From NCEH01 sp040049195 (GTDB lineage Bacteria; Pseudomonadota; Alphaproteobacteria; Rhizobiales; Xanthobacteraceae), in the NCBI RefSeq assembly GCF_040049195.1, contig NZ_JBDZDL010000007.1: DNA of 64,000 bases; one strand, 5' to 3'. Under the pieces are notes generated by a model. It had not been told where the DNA came from. It saw nothing but the letters and a program-made list of their open reading frames with translations, and ran no database searches. Both the position numbers and the translations under genes were made by a program. Shown one piece after another: positions 34,581 to 43,219 of this stretch (within the stretch, counting starts at the first letter, position 1; every line of letters starts with the position of its first letter).

Positions 34581-36686
34581 ATGACCGAGATTTCTCGCCC
34601 GCTTTTGATTGCCGGCCTTGCGGTGAGCTTCCTCATCCAGGGTCCGGCCACCGCCGCATGGGCCCAGAGCGGGGCGCCAGCCCAGCAGCCGTCCGGCGGT
34701 GGGCAGGAGCGCGTGAACATCGATGTGTTCTATGCCCCCCTCGCCGAGCACGGCACATGGGTGGCGCATCCCGAATATGACTACGTGTGGGTACCGTCCG
34801 GCCTGGATGCTTCCTGGCGCCCGTATCAGGAAGGCCGCTGGATCTGGACCGATGCCGGCTGGTATTGGGAATCGGGCGAGCCGTTCGCCTGGGCGACCTA
34901 TCATTACGGCCGCTGGAGCTATGAGCCGGAATACGGCTGGTTCTGGGTGCCGGGCGATACCTGGGCGCCGGCCTGGGTGAAATGGCGGCGCGGCGGCGAG
35001 CGCACCGGCTGGGCGCCCATCGCGCCCGACGCACGCGGCTTCGCCTATGGCGCGCCCAAGCGCTACGAGGTGCCGGTCGCCGAAAGCTGGGTGGTGGTGG
35101 AGGACCGTTATGTCTCCGCCCCGGATCTGGCGGTTCGGGTGGAGCCCGTTTCGGAGATCGGCCCCTGGCTCGAAAGCGATCCGCACGAATACGACCCGGT
35201 CTATCGCGACGGCGCGGTGATGACCCGCTTCGTGGAGGAACAGGAAATTTCCCGCGTGGCCGTGACCCCGGTGGTGACGCGCCAGATGGTCTATGTGGAC
35301 CGTTATAACGAGGAATTCGTTGCGCCGAACGGCACCTATATCGGCGTCTATCGTCCGTTCGTGGCGCGCGGGCCGGTGGTGGCGCCGCCGCGCTACAGCC
35401 GCGAACTTGCGCCCGACCGCCGCGTGGTCATCAACCAATATGTTCGCACCGACGGCCGCGGCCTTTCCGCCCCCTCGGCCGCCTTGCTGGCGGTGCTCGG
35501 CGTGCAGCAGCGCCAGGAATTGCGCACCGCGCGCTGGGGCGGCGACCAGCAGGCCTATCAGCGCGATCTCCAGCGGTTCCGCCAGTCCGAGCGCGGCCAG
35601 CTGGAGCAGCGCTGGTCGGAGGCCGACCGCAACGCGAAGGCATTCGAGCAGGAGCGCACCCGCGCCATCCAGCAGCGCGAGCAGACCCAGCGGAACGTGT
35701 TCCAGCAGCGCCAGCAGCGCGCCGACCAGGTGATCCAGAAGCTGCAGCGCGAACGGCCGGACGCCCTGCCCGCCACGGTGCCCGCCGGAACGCCTGCGGC
35801 GACGCCGGCCCAGTCGACCGGCCCCGAGGCGCCGAAGCCTGAGGTGCCCAATCCCCGTCCCCCGGCCGGTCCCGCGCCGGCGGTCAAGGGAGCACCCCCG
35901 GCTCCGCCGCCGGGTGCCGCGCGTCCCGAAACACCCCCGCCCGGCGCGCCCCGGCCCGACGCTCCGCCGCCGCCTGCCGGAGCGCCCCGGCCGAATGCTC
36001 CCCCGCCGCCGCCGCCCGGCGCTGCGCGCCCCGATGCGCCCCGCCCGCCCCAGGCGGAGCGGCCCGATCGCCCAGTGCCGCCGCCCCCGCCGGCCGGAGC
36101 CCCCGCGCCGCGCCCGGATCGTCCGGCCGCCCGTCCCGACACGCCTCCCCCCGGTGCCCCGCGTCCGGAGGCCCCGCGCCCCGAAGCCCCCCGGCCCGAC
36201 GCGCCGAGGCCGCCGGGCGAGCGCACCGGTGCGCCGGACGATCGCAGGGGGCCGACCGAGCGGGCGCCGGATCGCGCCCCGCCGGCTGAACGAGGCGCGC
36301 CTGCGGAAAAGGCGGCTCCCCCGCCACCCCAGCGCAGCGAACCCGCGCGTCCGGCGCAGAAGGAGCGCGAAGCGGCTCCCGAACGGCCGGCCCCGCCGCC
36401 TGCCGCCGCACGCCCGGAACCGCAACGCGAACGGCCGGCTGCGCCCGAGCGTCCGCCCCAGGCGGAACGCCCCCCGCAGGGGGAACGCCCGCCCCAGGCT
36501 GAGCGTCCGGCGGCTCCGCCCGCCGCCCAGCGCCCGCCGCAGGCGGAACGGCCTCCTGAGCGCCCCGCCGCAAAGCCCCCGCAGGCCGAGCGGCCCGCAG
36601 GCCCCCCGCCGGGCGCGGGCGGACCAGGGGGCCCAGGTGGTCCCGCCGGTCCGGGTGGTCCGGGTGGCGACAAGGACGGCAAATGA
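34581..36686 (+). CDS. DUF6600-domain protein with long Pro-rich C-terminus
   Basis: 701 residues. Signal peptide (PLLIAGLAVSFLIQGPATAAWAQ), then a Trp/Tyr-rich DUF6600 region (about 48-165) with DVFYAPLAEHGTWVAHPEYDYVWVP and several PGDTW/WAP repeats. Residues ~300-390 are Gln/Arg-rich and likely coiled coil (RQQEL, RFRQSERGQ, QQREQTQRNVFQQRQQR). The last ~300 residues are mostly Pro, Ala, Arg, Glu with repeats of the type PPQAERP. Members are secreted or cell-wall proteins of unknown role. Pro-rich tails often span the cell wall or bind partners. A terminator follows at once. Confidence 0.82.
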   Translation: MTEISRPLLIAGLAVSFLIQGPATAAWAQSGAPAQQPSGGGQERVNIDVFYAPLAEHGTWVAHPEYDYVWVPSGLDASWRPYQEGRWIWTDAGWYWESGEPFAWATYHYGRWSYEPEYGWFWVPGDTWAPAWVKWRRGGERTGWAPIAPDARGFAYGAPKRYEVPVAESWVVVEDRYVSAPDLAVRVEPVSEIGPWLESDPHEYDPVYRDGAVMTRFVEEQEISRVAVTPVVTRQMVYVDRYNEEFVAPNGTYIGVYRPFVARGPVVAPPRYSRELAPDRRVVINQYVRTDGRGLSAPSAALLAVLGVQQRQELRTARWGGDQQAYQRDLQRFRQSERGQLEQRWSEADRNAKAFEQERTRAIQQREQTQRNVFQQRQQRADQVIQKLQRERPDALPATVPAGTPAATPAQSTGPEAPKPEVPNPRPPAGPAPAVKGAPPAPPPGAARPETPPPGAPRPDAPPPPAGAPRPNAPPPPPPGAARPDAPRPPQAERPDRPVPPPPPAGAPAPRPDRPAARPDTPPPGAPRPEAPRPEAPRPDAPRPPGERTGAPDDRRGPTERAPDRAPPAERGAPAEKAAPPPPQRSEPARPAQKEREAAPERPAPPPAAARPEPQRERPAAPERPPQAERPPQGERPPQAERPAAPPAAQRPPQAERPPERPAAKPPQAERPAGPPPGAGGPGGPGGPAGPGGPGGDKDGK

Positions 36687-36723
36687 AAAAAGGGCCGGGC
36701 AAATTGCCCGGCCCTTCTTTGTT
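36685..36723. terminator. Bidirectional terminator between the DUF6600 gene and leuA
   Basis: 10-bp arms AGGGCCGGGC and GCCCGGCCCT (36691-36700, 36706-36715), A-run before and TCTTTGTT after. Confidence 0.88.
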
Positions 36724-36744
36724 CCAAACCCGGAAGCGGTGCGA

Positions 36745-38337
36745 TCAGCCGACGGCGGCCTGCGCATTCACGCTGTTGCGCTTCACCGCGAGCTTGTTCA
36801 GCGCGGTGATATAGGCCTGCGCCGAGGCGACGAGCGTATCGGGATCGGCGGCGCGGGCGGTCACCACCTTGCCGTCTTCCTCCAGCCGCACGGAGACTTC
36901 CGCCTGCGCGTCGGTGCCCTCGGTCACCGCATGCACCTGATACAGCTCCAGCTTCGCATGGTGCGGCACCAGTGCCTTGATGGCGTTGAAAGTGGCATCC
37001 ACCGGGCCGTTGCCCTCGGCTTCCTCGGTGAACACGTGGCCGTCCACCTCCAGCTTCATGGTGGCGCGCTGCGGGCCATGGGTGCCGGCGATGACGGAGA
37101 GCGAGATCAGCTTGGTGCGGTCATAGGCGGCGGCGATGCCGCGATCCACCAGCGCCTCGATGTCCTCGTCATAGACCACCTTCTTGCGGTCGGCGAGGTC
37201 CTTGAAGCGGGTGAAGGCATCGTTCAGGGCGTTCTCGCCCAGTTCGTAGCCCAGGGTCTTCAGCTTGTCGCGGAAGGCGGCGCGGCCGGAATGCTTGCCC
37301 ATGACCAGCGAGGTCTTGGTGACGCCCACGCTCTCGGGGGTCATGATCTCATAGGTCTGGTTGTGCTTCAGCATGCCGTCCTGGTGGATGCCGCTCTCGT
37401 GCGAGAAGGCGTTCCGCCCGACGATGGCCTTGTTGTACTGCACCGGGAACGAGGTCACGCCCGAGACCAGCTTGGAGGCGCGGGTGAGCATCTGCGTCTG
37501 CACACCGGTGGTATAGGGCAGCACGTCCCGACGTACGGTCAGCGCCATCACCACTTCTTCCAACGCCGCATTGCCGGCGCGCTCGCCGATGCCGTTTACG
37601 GTGCATTCGATCTGCCGCGCGCCGCCTTCCAGGCCGGCCAGCGAATTCGCCACCGCCAGACCCAGATCATTGTGGCAATGCACGGAGAAGATCGCCTTGT
37701 CCGCGTTCGGCACGGTCTCGCGCATGGTGCGGAACATGGTGCGGTATTCGTCCGGCGTGGCGTAGCCCACCGTGTCCGGCAGATTGATGGTGGTGGCGCC
37801 GGCCTTGATGGCGGCCTCCACGCAGCGGGCGAGATAATCCAGCGGCGTGCGGGTGGCGTCCATGGCGGACCATTCCACGTCTTCCACCAGGTTGCGCGCC
37901 TGGGTGACGGTGGCGGTGATGATCTCCAGCACCTCGTCCTGCGTCTTGCGCATCTGGTGTTCCAGATGGATCGGCGAGGTGGAAACGAAGGTGTGGATGC
38001 GGCCGCGGCGGGCATGGCGCACGGCTTCGCCGGCACGGGCGATGTCGCCGGGAATGGCGCGGGCGAGGCCGGCGATCACGGCGCGCTTGGAGCGGCGGGC
38101 GATCTCGGCCACGGATTCGAAATCGCCGATGGAGGCGATGGGGAAGCCCGCCTCGATGATGTCGACGCCCATTTCATCCAGCAATTCGGCCACCTGCAGC
38201 TTCTCCTCCAAGGTCATGGAGGCGCCGGGGCATTGCTCGCCGTCGCGCAAGGTGGTGTCGAAGATGACCACGCGGTCCTTGTCGGAGCCGGTGGCGGCGG
38301 GCGTCTCATGATGAGAAGCGTCGGTATGGGAGGTCAT
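36745..38337 (-). CDS. leuA: 2-isopropylmalate synthase
   Basis: 530 residues from ATG 38337, after AAGGA. It joins acetyl-CoA and 2-oxoisovalerate in the first committed step of leucine synthesis. Signatures: VVIFDTTLRDGEQCPGASMT near residue 20-40, SVHCHNDLGLAVANSLAGLEGGA (metal HxH) near 230, NGIGERAGNAALEEVVMAL. The last ~140 residues are the LeuA allosteric domain that senses leucine. The upstream region has a short Leu-rich leader and a hairpin (separate entries), so leucine-dependent attenuation is likely. A convergent terminator follows. Confidence 0.96.
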   Translation of the reverse strand: MTSHTDASHHETPAATGSDKDRVVIFDTTLRDGEQCPGASMTLEEKLQVAELLDEMGVDIIEAGFPIASIGDFESVAEIARRSKRAVIAGLARAIPGDIARAGEAVRHARRGRIHTFVSTSPIHLEHQMRKTQDEVLEIITATVTQARNLVEDVEWSAMDATRTPLDYLARCVEAAIKAGATTINLPDTVGYATPDEYRTMFRTMRETVPNADKAIFSVHCHNDLGLAVANSLAGLEGGARQIECTVNGIGERAGNAALEEVVMALTVRRDVLPYTTGVQTQMLTRASKLVSGVTSFPVQYNKAIVGRNAFSHESGIHQDGMLKHNQTYEIMTPESVGVTKTSLVMGKHSGRAAFRDKLKTLGYELGENALNDAFTRFKDLADRKKVVYDEDIEALVDRGIAAAYDRTKLISLSVIAGTHGPQRATMKLEVDGHVFTEEAEGNGPVDATFNAIKALVPHHAKLELYQVHAVTEGTDAQAEVSVRLEEDGKVVTARAADPDTLVASAQAYITALNKLAVKRNSVNAQAAVG

Positions 38338-38436
38338 TGCTCGGTCCTTCTCGGGTCTCGGCCGGTCTCCCGCGCGCATCTGGCGTCTTAAGGGAGGGCG
38401 GGCCGCAATTGCGCTGATGTCTCGTTCAGATCCGAT

Positions 38437-38480
38437 CCCCTGAGTGCCCAGGCGCGCAGCGCCCGGCCGGCCCTCAGGGG
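38437..38480 (-). promoter_or_regulatory. leuA leader: Long hairpin in the leuA leader, likely attenuator element
   Basis: On the minus strand, outer arms CCCCTGAG and CTCAGGGG (plus coordinates 38473-38480 and 38437-38444) and an inner 8-bp stem with one G-U pair (38459-38466 with 38448-38455), three-base loop. The stop of the Leu leader peptide is inside the 5' outer arm. No T-run follows directly, so it may act as an antiterminator or pause structure rather than the terminator itself. It ends 99 bases before leuA. Confidence 0.65.
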
Positions 38481-38506
38481 CGGCTAAGGAGAAGGAGCGC
38501 GCGCAA
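38474..38506 (-). CDS. Probable leuA leader peptide, MRALLLLSRP
   Basis: A ten-codon reading frame opens at TTG (38504-38506) and reads M-R-A-L-L-L-L-S-R-P; the four consecutive Leu codons CTC CTT CTC CTT are at 38486-38497. Stop TGA at 38474-38476. The start is weak (TTG, no clear ribosome site), and no upstream in-frame ATG was found, so the exact start is uncertain. The run of Leu codons next to a hairpin before leuA is the textbook arrangement of attenuation control. Confidence 0.6.
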   Translation of the reverse strand: MRALLLLSRP

Positions 38507-38805
38507 AATGAGAGCGTTTCCCGCAACCCAGGGGGTGCGGGCGGAGGGACCTGCGCAGTTCGTCCGATGTGACGACACGGTTCGCGGCTCGCTCACTCAA
38601 TGGCTCTCTAGCGGCCCTGATAGACGAATTGCGCCGCCCGCACAAGGAGGCGGCTCACCAGCGGCGCTGTTTCCTGCGCGCCGGCCCGCGCAGGCGCCCA
38701 GAGCGGCGCTTGTCAGCGGTCCGGCGTCGTCCGAGAATCGTGGCCGCCCCTTGCCCCGGACCGCGCGAGGCGTCACCCTTCACATACCTGAATGGGGAGT
38801 ATGCC

Positions 38806-39129
38806 ATGAAGGCTCGCCTGTCCGCCTGCGCCCTCGCGGGGCTGCTGCTTTCCGCCTGCACCACCACCTCCTCCCCGCCGCCCGCGGTGGCGCCAGCCGC
38901 GCCCGCGGGAGCCGCCGATTCGACGGCCGGCGCGGCCAGCTGCACCTCGGCCCTGGCGAATTTCATGAAAGTGGTGGACGCAGACGCGGCGAGCGGCAAT
39001 CTCAACCAGAGCGTCTTCAAGCGCATCTCGGCCGACCTCGCAACACCCAAGGCCACCTGCGCCGCCGGCAAGGACGGCGAATCGCGCAGCCAGCTCGCCG
39101 CCATCCGCGCGCGCTACGGCTATCCCTAG
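38806..39129 (+). CDS. Small lipoprotein of unknown function
   Basis: 107 residues from ATG 38806, preceded by GGGGAG. Lipobox in MKARLSACALAGLLLSAC, with Cys18 as lipid anchor, so the product is a membrane-attached periplasmic or outer-membrane protein. Then a Thr/Ser/Pro/Ala-rich linker and a small domain from ~45 (SCTSALANFMKVVDADAASG) ending IRARYGYP. No family recognised. The 299 bases before it hold only the leuA leader promoter region and no other gene I can support. Confidence 0.78.
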   Translation: MKARLSACALAGLLLSACTTTSSPPPAVAPAAPAGAADSTAGAASCTSALANFMKVVDADAASGNLNQSVFKRISADLATPKATCAAGKDGESRSQLAAIRARYGYP

Positions 39130-39260
39130 GGACAGCGCCTTCGGTGAAGGCGGGCGTCCGAGATTCATGCGCGCCGAACGTCCGCCCGAAAAGCCGGTGT
39201 CATCCGCCGAAAAGCCACGGCGAAGCTTCAGTAAACCCCTGTTTGTCCGCGCTAAGCTAT

Positions 39261-39276
39261 TGTTTCACGTGAAACA
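39261..39276. other. parS: parS, ParB-binding centromere site
   Basis: TGTTTCACGTGAAACA, a perfect 16-bp palindrome and an exact match to the chromosomal parS consensus known from Bacillus, Caulobacter and most ParABS systems. It lies between the ends of the lipoprotein and Nudix genes, in non-coding DNA. This suggests the region is near the replication origin of the chromosome; parA/parB are not in the window. Confidence 0.9.
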
Positions 39277-39318
39277 TTTTTGAAAATCTTGGCCCGCCCG
39301 CGCCATCCCGGCGATTCC

Positions 39319-40068
39319 TCAGGGCAGGTGATGGCGCAGATAGGTTGCAGCGAAGGACGTGACCTTGTCCGTGATCTGGGTCCGGTCATGGATCACCACC
39401 GCATCGGAAAGTTCCGGATCCGCCTCCCGCGCAATGAAATCGCGGATGCGCGCGGCGAGTTCCTCGCCGGTCATGTCGAACACCAGGCGATGCACCAGGG
39501 CGAGGCGCGCGCCGTCGAACACCAGGCTCCAGCCGCCGTCGGCCTGGATCAGGGCGGGGTCGAGGCCGGTTTCCTCCCGCAATTCCCGCAAGGCGGACTG
39601 TTCCAGATCCACCCGGCCATCCGGCGTGACATCGTTCAGATCGGGCGTGCCGCCGGGGAAAAACACCCGCCCGGCATTGGCGGTGCTCGCCGCCATCTCG
39701 CCCATCACAAACGCGCCGTCCTTGCCCTGGAGCCCGCACAGGGCGAAGGCGTTCCAGGCCCGAAGCTCCGGCCAGCCGCGCGCCCGCCACCACAGCAGCG
39801 TGGCGAAGTCGGTCTCCAAGAAATGGCCCCGCAGGAGCCCGCCCGTGAGGGCGAACTCCCGCAGCACCAGGATGCGGCCGTTCCACAAACGCGGGTTGGC
39901 CGCCAGTTGAACGGCGAACTCAGCCTCGATCTCGGAACGGTGGGCCTCCGCCTCGGTCCAAACCTCGGCGGCGATCCGAAGATCGAAGCCGGTGAACGGC
40001 AACACCTTGCCGAACACGCGATCCGCAACCGGGAGCGCCGCCCCACCCGTCTCCGAGCCGGCGCTCAC
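39319..40068 (-). CDS. Nudix hydrolase
   Basis: 249 residues. The core motif half REUxEExGU is intact as RELREETGL (residues ~165-173), after FFPGGTPDLNDV. The first half of the Nudix box (G-x5-E-x7) is not matched well: no Glu at the expected position before REL. The residue set suggests a nucleoside-diphosphate-linked hydrolase, substrate unknown. The start overlaps the stop of the ene-reductase gene by four bases, so the two genes are coupled. Confidence 0.8.
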   Translation of the reverse strand: MSAGSETGGAALPVADRVFGKVLPFTGFDLRIAAEVWTEAEAHRSEIEAEFAVQLAANPRLWNGRILVLREFALTGGLLRGHFLETDFATLLWWRARGWPELRAWNAFALCGLQGKDGAFVMGEMAASTANAGRVFFPGGTPDLNDVTPDGRVDLEQSALRELREETGLDPALIQADGGWSLVFDGARLALVHRLVFDMTGEELAARIRDFIAREADPELSDAVVIHDRTQITDKVTSFAATYLRHHLP

Positions 40069-41162
40069 GCCACCGCTTCCAGCGCCGGATAGTCGGTATA
40101 GCCCTCGGCGCCGCCGCCATAGAGCGTCTCCCGCTTCACCTCGTTCAGCGGCGCGCCGGTGCGCAGGCGTTCCACCAGATCCGGGTTGGCGATGAAGGGC
40201 CGGCCGAAGGCGATCAGGTCCGCCTTGCCTTCCGCAAGCACCTTTTCGGCGAGCGCGAGGTCATAGCCGTTGTTGGTCATCCAGGCGCCGGAATAGCGGG
40301 CGCGGAGCTGCTCGAAATCGAAGCTCGGATCGACGTCGCGCGGGCCGCCGGTGGCGCCTTCCACCACATGGATATAGACCGGCTTCAGCTTCTCCAGCTC
40401 TTCCACCGCATAGTTGAACAGGGCCTGGGGATTGCTGTCGGTCAGATCGTTGGCGGGGGTCACCGGCGAAATGCGCAGGCCGGTGCGCTTGGCGCCGATC
40501 TCGTCGATGATCGCCGCCGTCACTTCCAGCAGCAAGCGGGCGCGGTTCTCGATCGAGCCGCCATAGCTGTCGGTGCGCTTGTTGGCGCCGTCGCGCAGGA
40601 ACTGGTCCAGCAGATAGCCGTTGGCGGCGTGGATCTCGACCCCGTCGAAGCCGGCGGCGATGGCATTGGCGGCGGCGCGGCGATAATCGGCGATGATGCC
40701 GGGGATCTCAGCCAGCTCCAGGGCACGCGGCTCGGAGGTCTCGGCGAACGTGTTGTTCACGAAGGTCTTGGTCTTCGCGGTTATGGCGGAAGGCGCCACC
40801 GGCGCGCCGCCATTGGGCTGGAGCGAGACATGGGACACCCGGCCCACATGCCAGAGCTGGATCACGATCCGCCCGCCCTTGGCGTGGACCGCATCCGTTA
40901 CCTTCTTCCAGCCGGCGACCTGCTCGGCGGTGTAGATGCCCGGGGTGTCCTGATAGCCCTGGCCCTGCTGGGAAATCTGCGTGGCCTCGGTGATGATCAG
41001 GCCAGCGGAGGCGCGCTGGGTGTAATATTCAACGGTCAGCGGGCCGGGCACGAAGCCGGGCAGCGCCCGGTTGCGGGTCAGGGGCGCCATGACGATGCGG
41101 TTGGGCAGGGTCAGATCGCCGAGGCGATAGCTATCGAATAGCGTGGCTTTCGCGTCGCTCAT
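40065..41162 (-). CDS. Old-yellow-enzyme alkene reductase (NemA/OYE)
   Basis: 365 residues from ATG 41162. FMN-dependent reductase of activated alkenes, nitrate esters or electrophiles. Motifs: LPNRIVMAPLTRNRA at 20-34, QLWHVGRVSH, VEIHAANGYLLDQFLRDGANKRTDSYGGSIENRARLLLEV near 175-215 (substrate His/Asn and active Tyr), AFGRPFIANPDLVER near the end. NADH/NADPH is the electron donor. Nearest relatives are NemA-type. It overlaps the Nudix gene. Confidence 0.92.
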   Translation of the reverse strand: MSDAKATLFDSYRLGDLTLPNRIVMAPLTRNRALPGFVPGPLTVEYYTQRASAGLIITEATQISQQGQGYQDTPGIYTAEQVAGWKKVTDAVHAKGGRIVIQLWHVGRVSHVSLQPNGGAPVAPSAITAKTKTFVNNTFAETSEPRALELAEIPGIIADYRRAAANAIAAGFDGVEIHAANGYLLDQFLRDGANKRTDSYGGSIENRARLLLEVTAAIIDEIGAKRTGLRISPVTPANDLTDSNPQALFNYAVEELEKLKPVYIHVVEGATGGPRDVDPSFDFEQLRARYSGAWMTNNGYDLALAEKVLAEGKADLIAFGRPFIANPDLVERLRTGAPLNEVKRETLYGGGAEGYTDYPALEAVA

Positions 41163-41286
41163 GGGGACAACCTTTGGTTCGCGGCCTGCGGCCGGCAATG
41201 GTGCGATGCAACACAGATAAATCTACAACGGCTGCAACCAAGGGGCGGGCGAACACTTTTTTGCCATATGCCCCTGGGGAAGACTT

Positions 41287-42183
41287 TCAAAGGTGAAGCA
41301 CGCCCTCGGCCACCACCACCGCATTGCCGCCGATTGTCGCCTCCACCACATGCCCGCCCTTCACCGTGAAGCCGAGATTGATGCGGCTCGGCCGCCCCAT
41401 CTCGAAGCCCTGGTCGATACGGACCTTGTGATTGCCCTCCACCCGCGCCTCAGCATCCAGAAGCACCGCCGGAAAAGCGGCGGCGGCGGCGCCGGTGGCC
41501 GGGTCCTCCTCCGTGCCGAGGCCGGGCGAGAACATGCGGGCGCGGAAGTCCGCGTCGCCCTCCTCGTCCAGCGTATAGAGATAGAGCGCCTCTCCGTACG
41601 AGCCGAGATTGCGGATGAAGGCCGCCTCGTCCGGCCGGGCGCGGGCCAGCGCGGTCAAATCGGCCAGCGGCACGAACAGGAACGGCACTCCGGCGGAGGC
41701 CACCACCGGGCGATGCGCATCGAAGCCGATGTCGCTGACGCTGAGGTTGAGCGCGTCCGCGCAGGCCTTGCGAGAGATATCCACGTCCTCCAGCGTGCTG
41801 CGGCGCGGCACGATGAAGGTGGCGCTGCCCTTGCGGGCGCCCGAGGCATCGCTCGTCACATCGCAGATCAGCGTGCCGATCTGCTCCTCCAGCCGCATCT
41901 GCCCCTTGGCGAACTTGTCCTCGAGGGCGAGCAGCACCGCCGCCCCCACCGTGGGATGGCCGGCGAACGGCATCTCATGGGCCGTGGTGAAGATGCGCAC
42001 CCGTGCCCGGTGGGAGGGGTCCTTGGGCGGCAGAACGAACACCGTCTCGGAGACGTTGAACTCTCGGGTGATCTGCTGCATCGCCGCATCGTCGAGCCCG
42101 GCGGCGTCCAGCACCACGGCCAGCGGATTGCCGCCGAACGGGCGCGAGGTGAAAACATCAAGCGTCACATAGCGGCGCGGCAT
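41287..42183 (-). CDS. PhzF family isomerase/epimerase
   Basis: 298 residues. The start RRYVTLDVFTSRPFGGNPLAVVLDAAGL and REFNVSETVFVLPP (with the catalytic-type Glu of PhzF) are clear, as are the HPTVGAAVLLA and C-terminal EDPATGAAAAAF motifs. Members isomerise or epimerise trans-2,3-dihydro-3-hydroxyanthranilate-like substrates; most bacterial ones have no known role, and no phenazine genes are nearby. Single gene, 64 bases before pdxY. Confidence 0.9.
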   Translation of the reverse strand: MPRRYVTLDVFTSRPFGGNPLAVVLDAAGLDDAAMQQITREFNVSETVFVLPPKDPSHRARVRIFTTAHEMPFAGHPTVGAAVLLALEDKFAKGQMRLEEQIGTLICDVTSDASGARKGSATFIVPRRSTLEDVDISRKACADALNLSVSDIGFDAHRPVVASAGVPFLFVPLADLTALARARPDEAAFIRNLGSYGEALYLYTLDEEGDADFRARMFSPGLGTEEDPATGAAAAAFPAVLLDAEARVEGNHKVRIDQGFEMGRPSRINLGFTVKGGHVVEATIGGNAVVVAEGVLHL

Positions 42184-42247
42184 GGCGGATCATCCGGTGG
42201 GCAGGCAGCGAGACGGCGGCTCGCGGGGCAACAGCCACAGTTTTGCC

Positions 42248-43096
42248 TCAAATGGCCTCGGGCGTGAAGACATGGCTTGGCCGCACGAACTCTTCCTGCG
42301 CCTCAACCAACAATAATTCCCGCGCGCCGGCCTGATCCGTCCGCCGCAACAGGCCGTAGATCGAAGAGGCCGCCGCGCCGAGCGCCACCGCGACGCTGCC
42401 GCTGCGCTTCCAATGGAAATAGAACAGGGCCGCGATCGCGTCGCCGGCGCCGTTCAGCGAAACGTCCAGCTTCGGTGTGCGTACGAGGAAGCGCCCGTCG
42501 GGACCGCAGGCGAGCAGGTCGATGGAATGGGCCGGCGTCTCGCCAGTGTGCAGGCTGGTGACCAGCACGACGCGCGGGCCGTTCTTCTGCAGCTCCGCGC
42601 AGGCGGCGAGCGCGTCGGCGCGCGTGGCGAGCGTCGTTCCGGTCAGCCATTCCAGCTCGAACTGGTTGGGCGTGATCACATCCGCCGCGGGCACCGCGAC
42701 CTCGCGCATGAATTCGGGAATGCCCGGCCGAACGAAGATGCCGCGGCCCACGTCGCCGATCACCGGATCGCAGCAATAAGTGGCCTGCGGATTGGCCTCG
42801 CGCACCCGCGCGACGGTGGAGAGGATGGCCGCGCCAAGATCGGCCGAACCCATGTAGCCGGACAGAACGCCGTCGCATTTGCCCAGCTGTCCCCGCTCGG
42901 CGATGCCTTCCACCAGTTCGAGCACCAGCTCGGCCTCGAACACCTGCCCGCGCCAAGCTCCGTATCCGGTGTGATTGGAGAACTGCACCGTGTGGATGGG
43001 CCACACCTCCACACCCAGGCGCTGCAGGGGAAACACGGCGGAGGCATTGCCCACATGGCCGAAGGCGACGTGGGACTGAATGGAGAGGAGGTTCAT
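42248..43096 (-). CDS. pdxY: Pyridoxal kinase PdxY
   Basis: 282 residues from ATG 43096. MNLLSIQSHVAFGHVGNASAVFPLQRLGVEVWPIHTVQFSNHTGYG is the typical start; the ATP/GTP region GYMGSADLGAAIL and DPVIGDVGRGIFV follow, and the anion hole GAGDAIAALFYFHW is at 210-223 in the C-terminal third. It phosphorylates pyridoxal to PLP in salvage. It is transcribed toward PhzF; separate unit or same operon is not decided. Confidence 0.93.
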   Translation of the reverse strand: MNLLSIQSHVAFGHVGNASAVFPLQRLGVEVWPIHTVQFSNHTGYGAWRGQVFEAELVLELVEGIAERGQLGKCDGVLSGYMGSADLGAAILSTVARVREANPQATYCCDPVIGDVGRGIFVRPGIPEFMREVAVPAADVITPNQFELEWLTGTTLATRADALAACAELQKNGPRVVLVTSLHTGETPAHSIDLLACGPDGRFLVRTPKLDVSLNGAGDAIAALFYFHWKRSGSVAVALGAAASSIYGLLRRTDQAGARELLLVEAQEEFVRPSHVFTPEAI

Positions 43097-43219
43097 GGCC
43101 GCGCCCGCTCGGAAGGATGCGGCGGCGTTAGCGCGCATCGGCCGGCAGCACAAATGGATTTTGCTGATCCGCGCCAGAAGCCGCGGTGATCCATCCGCTA
43201 ACCATACCGGGCAGGCGGC

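Noticed and set aside
35750..36680. Pro-rich frame as an artefact or a collagen-like phage protein
   Set aside because: It is in frame with a signal peptide and DUF6600 domain and closed by a terminator, so it is a genuine tail.
38521..38805. Longer frame starting at 38569 for the lipoprotein
   Set aside because: The added 79 residues are Arg/Pro-rich and would bury the lipobox; the ATG at 38806 has a good ribosome site.
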